DNA from: Cymodocea nodosa
Taxonomy: Eukaryota > Streptophyta > Magnoliopsida > Alismatales > Cymodoceaceae
Reading direction: 5' to 3'
Assembly: GCA_036874045.1 (NCBI GenBank)
Contig: CM072346.1
Span: 15,166,001 to 15,230,000, forward strand
DNA: 64,000 bases
The notes under the pieces were generated by a model. It did not search any database. It was not told the origin of the DNA and saw only the letters and a list, made by a program, of their open reading frames with translations. The position numbers were made by a program, and so were the translations under genes. How positions within the stretch are numbered: position 1 is the first letter of the stretch; every line of letters begins with the position of its first letter. Below are positions 63,335 through 64,000 of this stretch, piece after piece.

Positions 63335-64000
63335 TTTTATTAGCAATTTTGTTTTCTTTTCCCATATTTTAGTGTCAATTTATGATTTTACCTTCCCAAT
63401 TACGATGTGAAATGTGAGAAGAACAAGTTATGTATGGTTGTTGTGATGTTGGTTTTCGGTTAGTCCAATCTTGCTTCCCATTAACATCAACCTCCGGGAA
63501 TCTCTTCCTCCTCTGCACCTGATTTAGTTTGCTGAAATCACGATACCTTGATGAGCGAACCATGCTGATTTACTTTGATCCCATATATTACTTTTATGGC
63601 TTCTCGAACGAACTAAATCCATGCTGCTCTTATGCTTCTTTAGTTTTGTGAAATTATGTTATTGTGAAATCTTAAATAAATTATGTTATTTATTCCTTGT
63701 AGGTTGCTGAATCTTTGATATGAGAGAGTTGTATTTGTGTCTCTTGAATTGATATTTCTTCTTGATTCAAACTTGAGATTGATGTGTCTTGCCAACCACC
63801 AACATTTGGTCATAAACATCAGATGTAAGTACATCATGTGTATTAAATAACCACCAACCAATCACAGAATTTTCCCTCAATTAAGGCTGTGATTGGGACT
63901 ACAGTTTTTTAGTGATTCTTATGAAACTACGAAAAATACAAAAAAAAAAAAATTTGAGTCATACATGTTTCTGCAATCTTTTAATACGTTGACTTCTATC
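63335..64000. other. TON1 3'UTR and downstream
   Basis: It begins with the TON1 3'UTR. AT-rich DNA continues to the window end and I recognise no further gene. Confidence 0.55.

Overview
This window looks like nuclear DNA of a flowering plant. The genes carry many introns with plant splice signals, and the products are plant families: IQD, Dof, arogenate dehydratase, a chloroplast PPR protein and TONNEAU1. The intergenic and intronic DNA is AT-rich and full of decayed transposons. The ribosomal protein uS12 has residues (a [13 protein letters not shown] stretch and NFIEEN) that I associate with monocots, so a monocot is my weak guess. No bacterial, organellar or viral segment was recognised.

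Ten protein-coding loci can be built exon by exon with consistent splice phases. In order: the 3' end of an IQD calmodulin-binding protein (+, 867-1781); ribosomal protein uS12/RPS23 (-, 3191-5216); a nucleotide-sugar/triose-phosphate transporter of the At3g11320 type (+, 6928-8979); an uncharacterised plant protein with LRKSLAW and PSGLRLPSP motifs (-, 9614-12442); a Dof zinc-finger transcription factor (-, 14108-15637); a plastid arogenate/prephenate dehydratase (-, 20346-28528); a CCCH zinc-finger protein of the ZC3H15/DFRP1 type (+, 29809-33986); a PPR protein like At5g02830 (+, 35308-49660); a chloroplast AAED1-type peroxiredoxin-like protein (-, 50764-55669); and TONNEAU1 (+, 56277-63334). 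They are unrelated housekeeping and regulatory genes, with no cluster or shared pathway. Divergent pairs that may share promoter regions are uS12/transporter, dehydratase/CCCH and AAED1/TON1.

The large introns hold most of the repeat content. The 6.15-kb intron 3 of the dehydratase carries a LINE reverse-transcriptase relic and a copia tail. PPR intron 2 carries a rearranged copia gag-protease-integrase relic. PPR intron 7 carries an inverted-repeat-flanked segment with a captured MA3-domain gene fragment. PPR intron 9 carries a long foldback element and a second LINE relic. TON1 intron 4 carries direct repeats.

The most notable gene-level details are two GC-AG introns, a 20-nt microexon in TON1, a five-nucleotide coding first exon in uS12, an AUG-stop minimal upstream ORF before the transporter, and a (GA)n tract touching the TON1 start codon. 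I did not find a convincing undescribed biological system. The captured MA3 fragment and the uncharacterised LRKSLAW protein are the most novel items.
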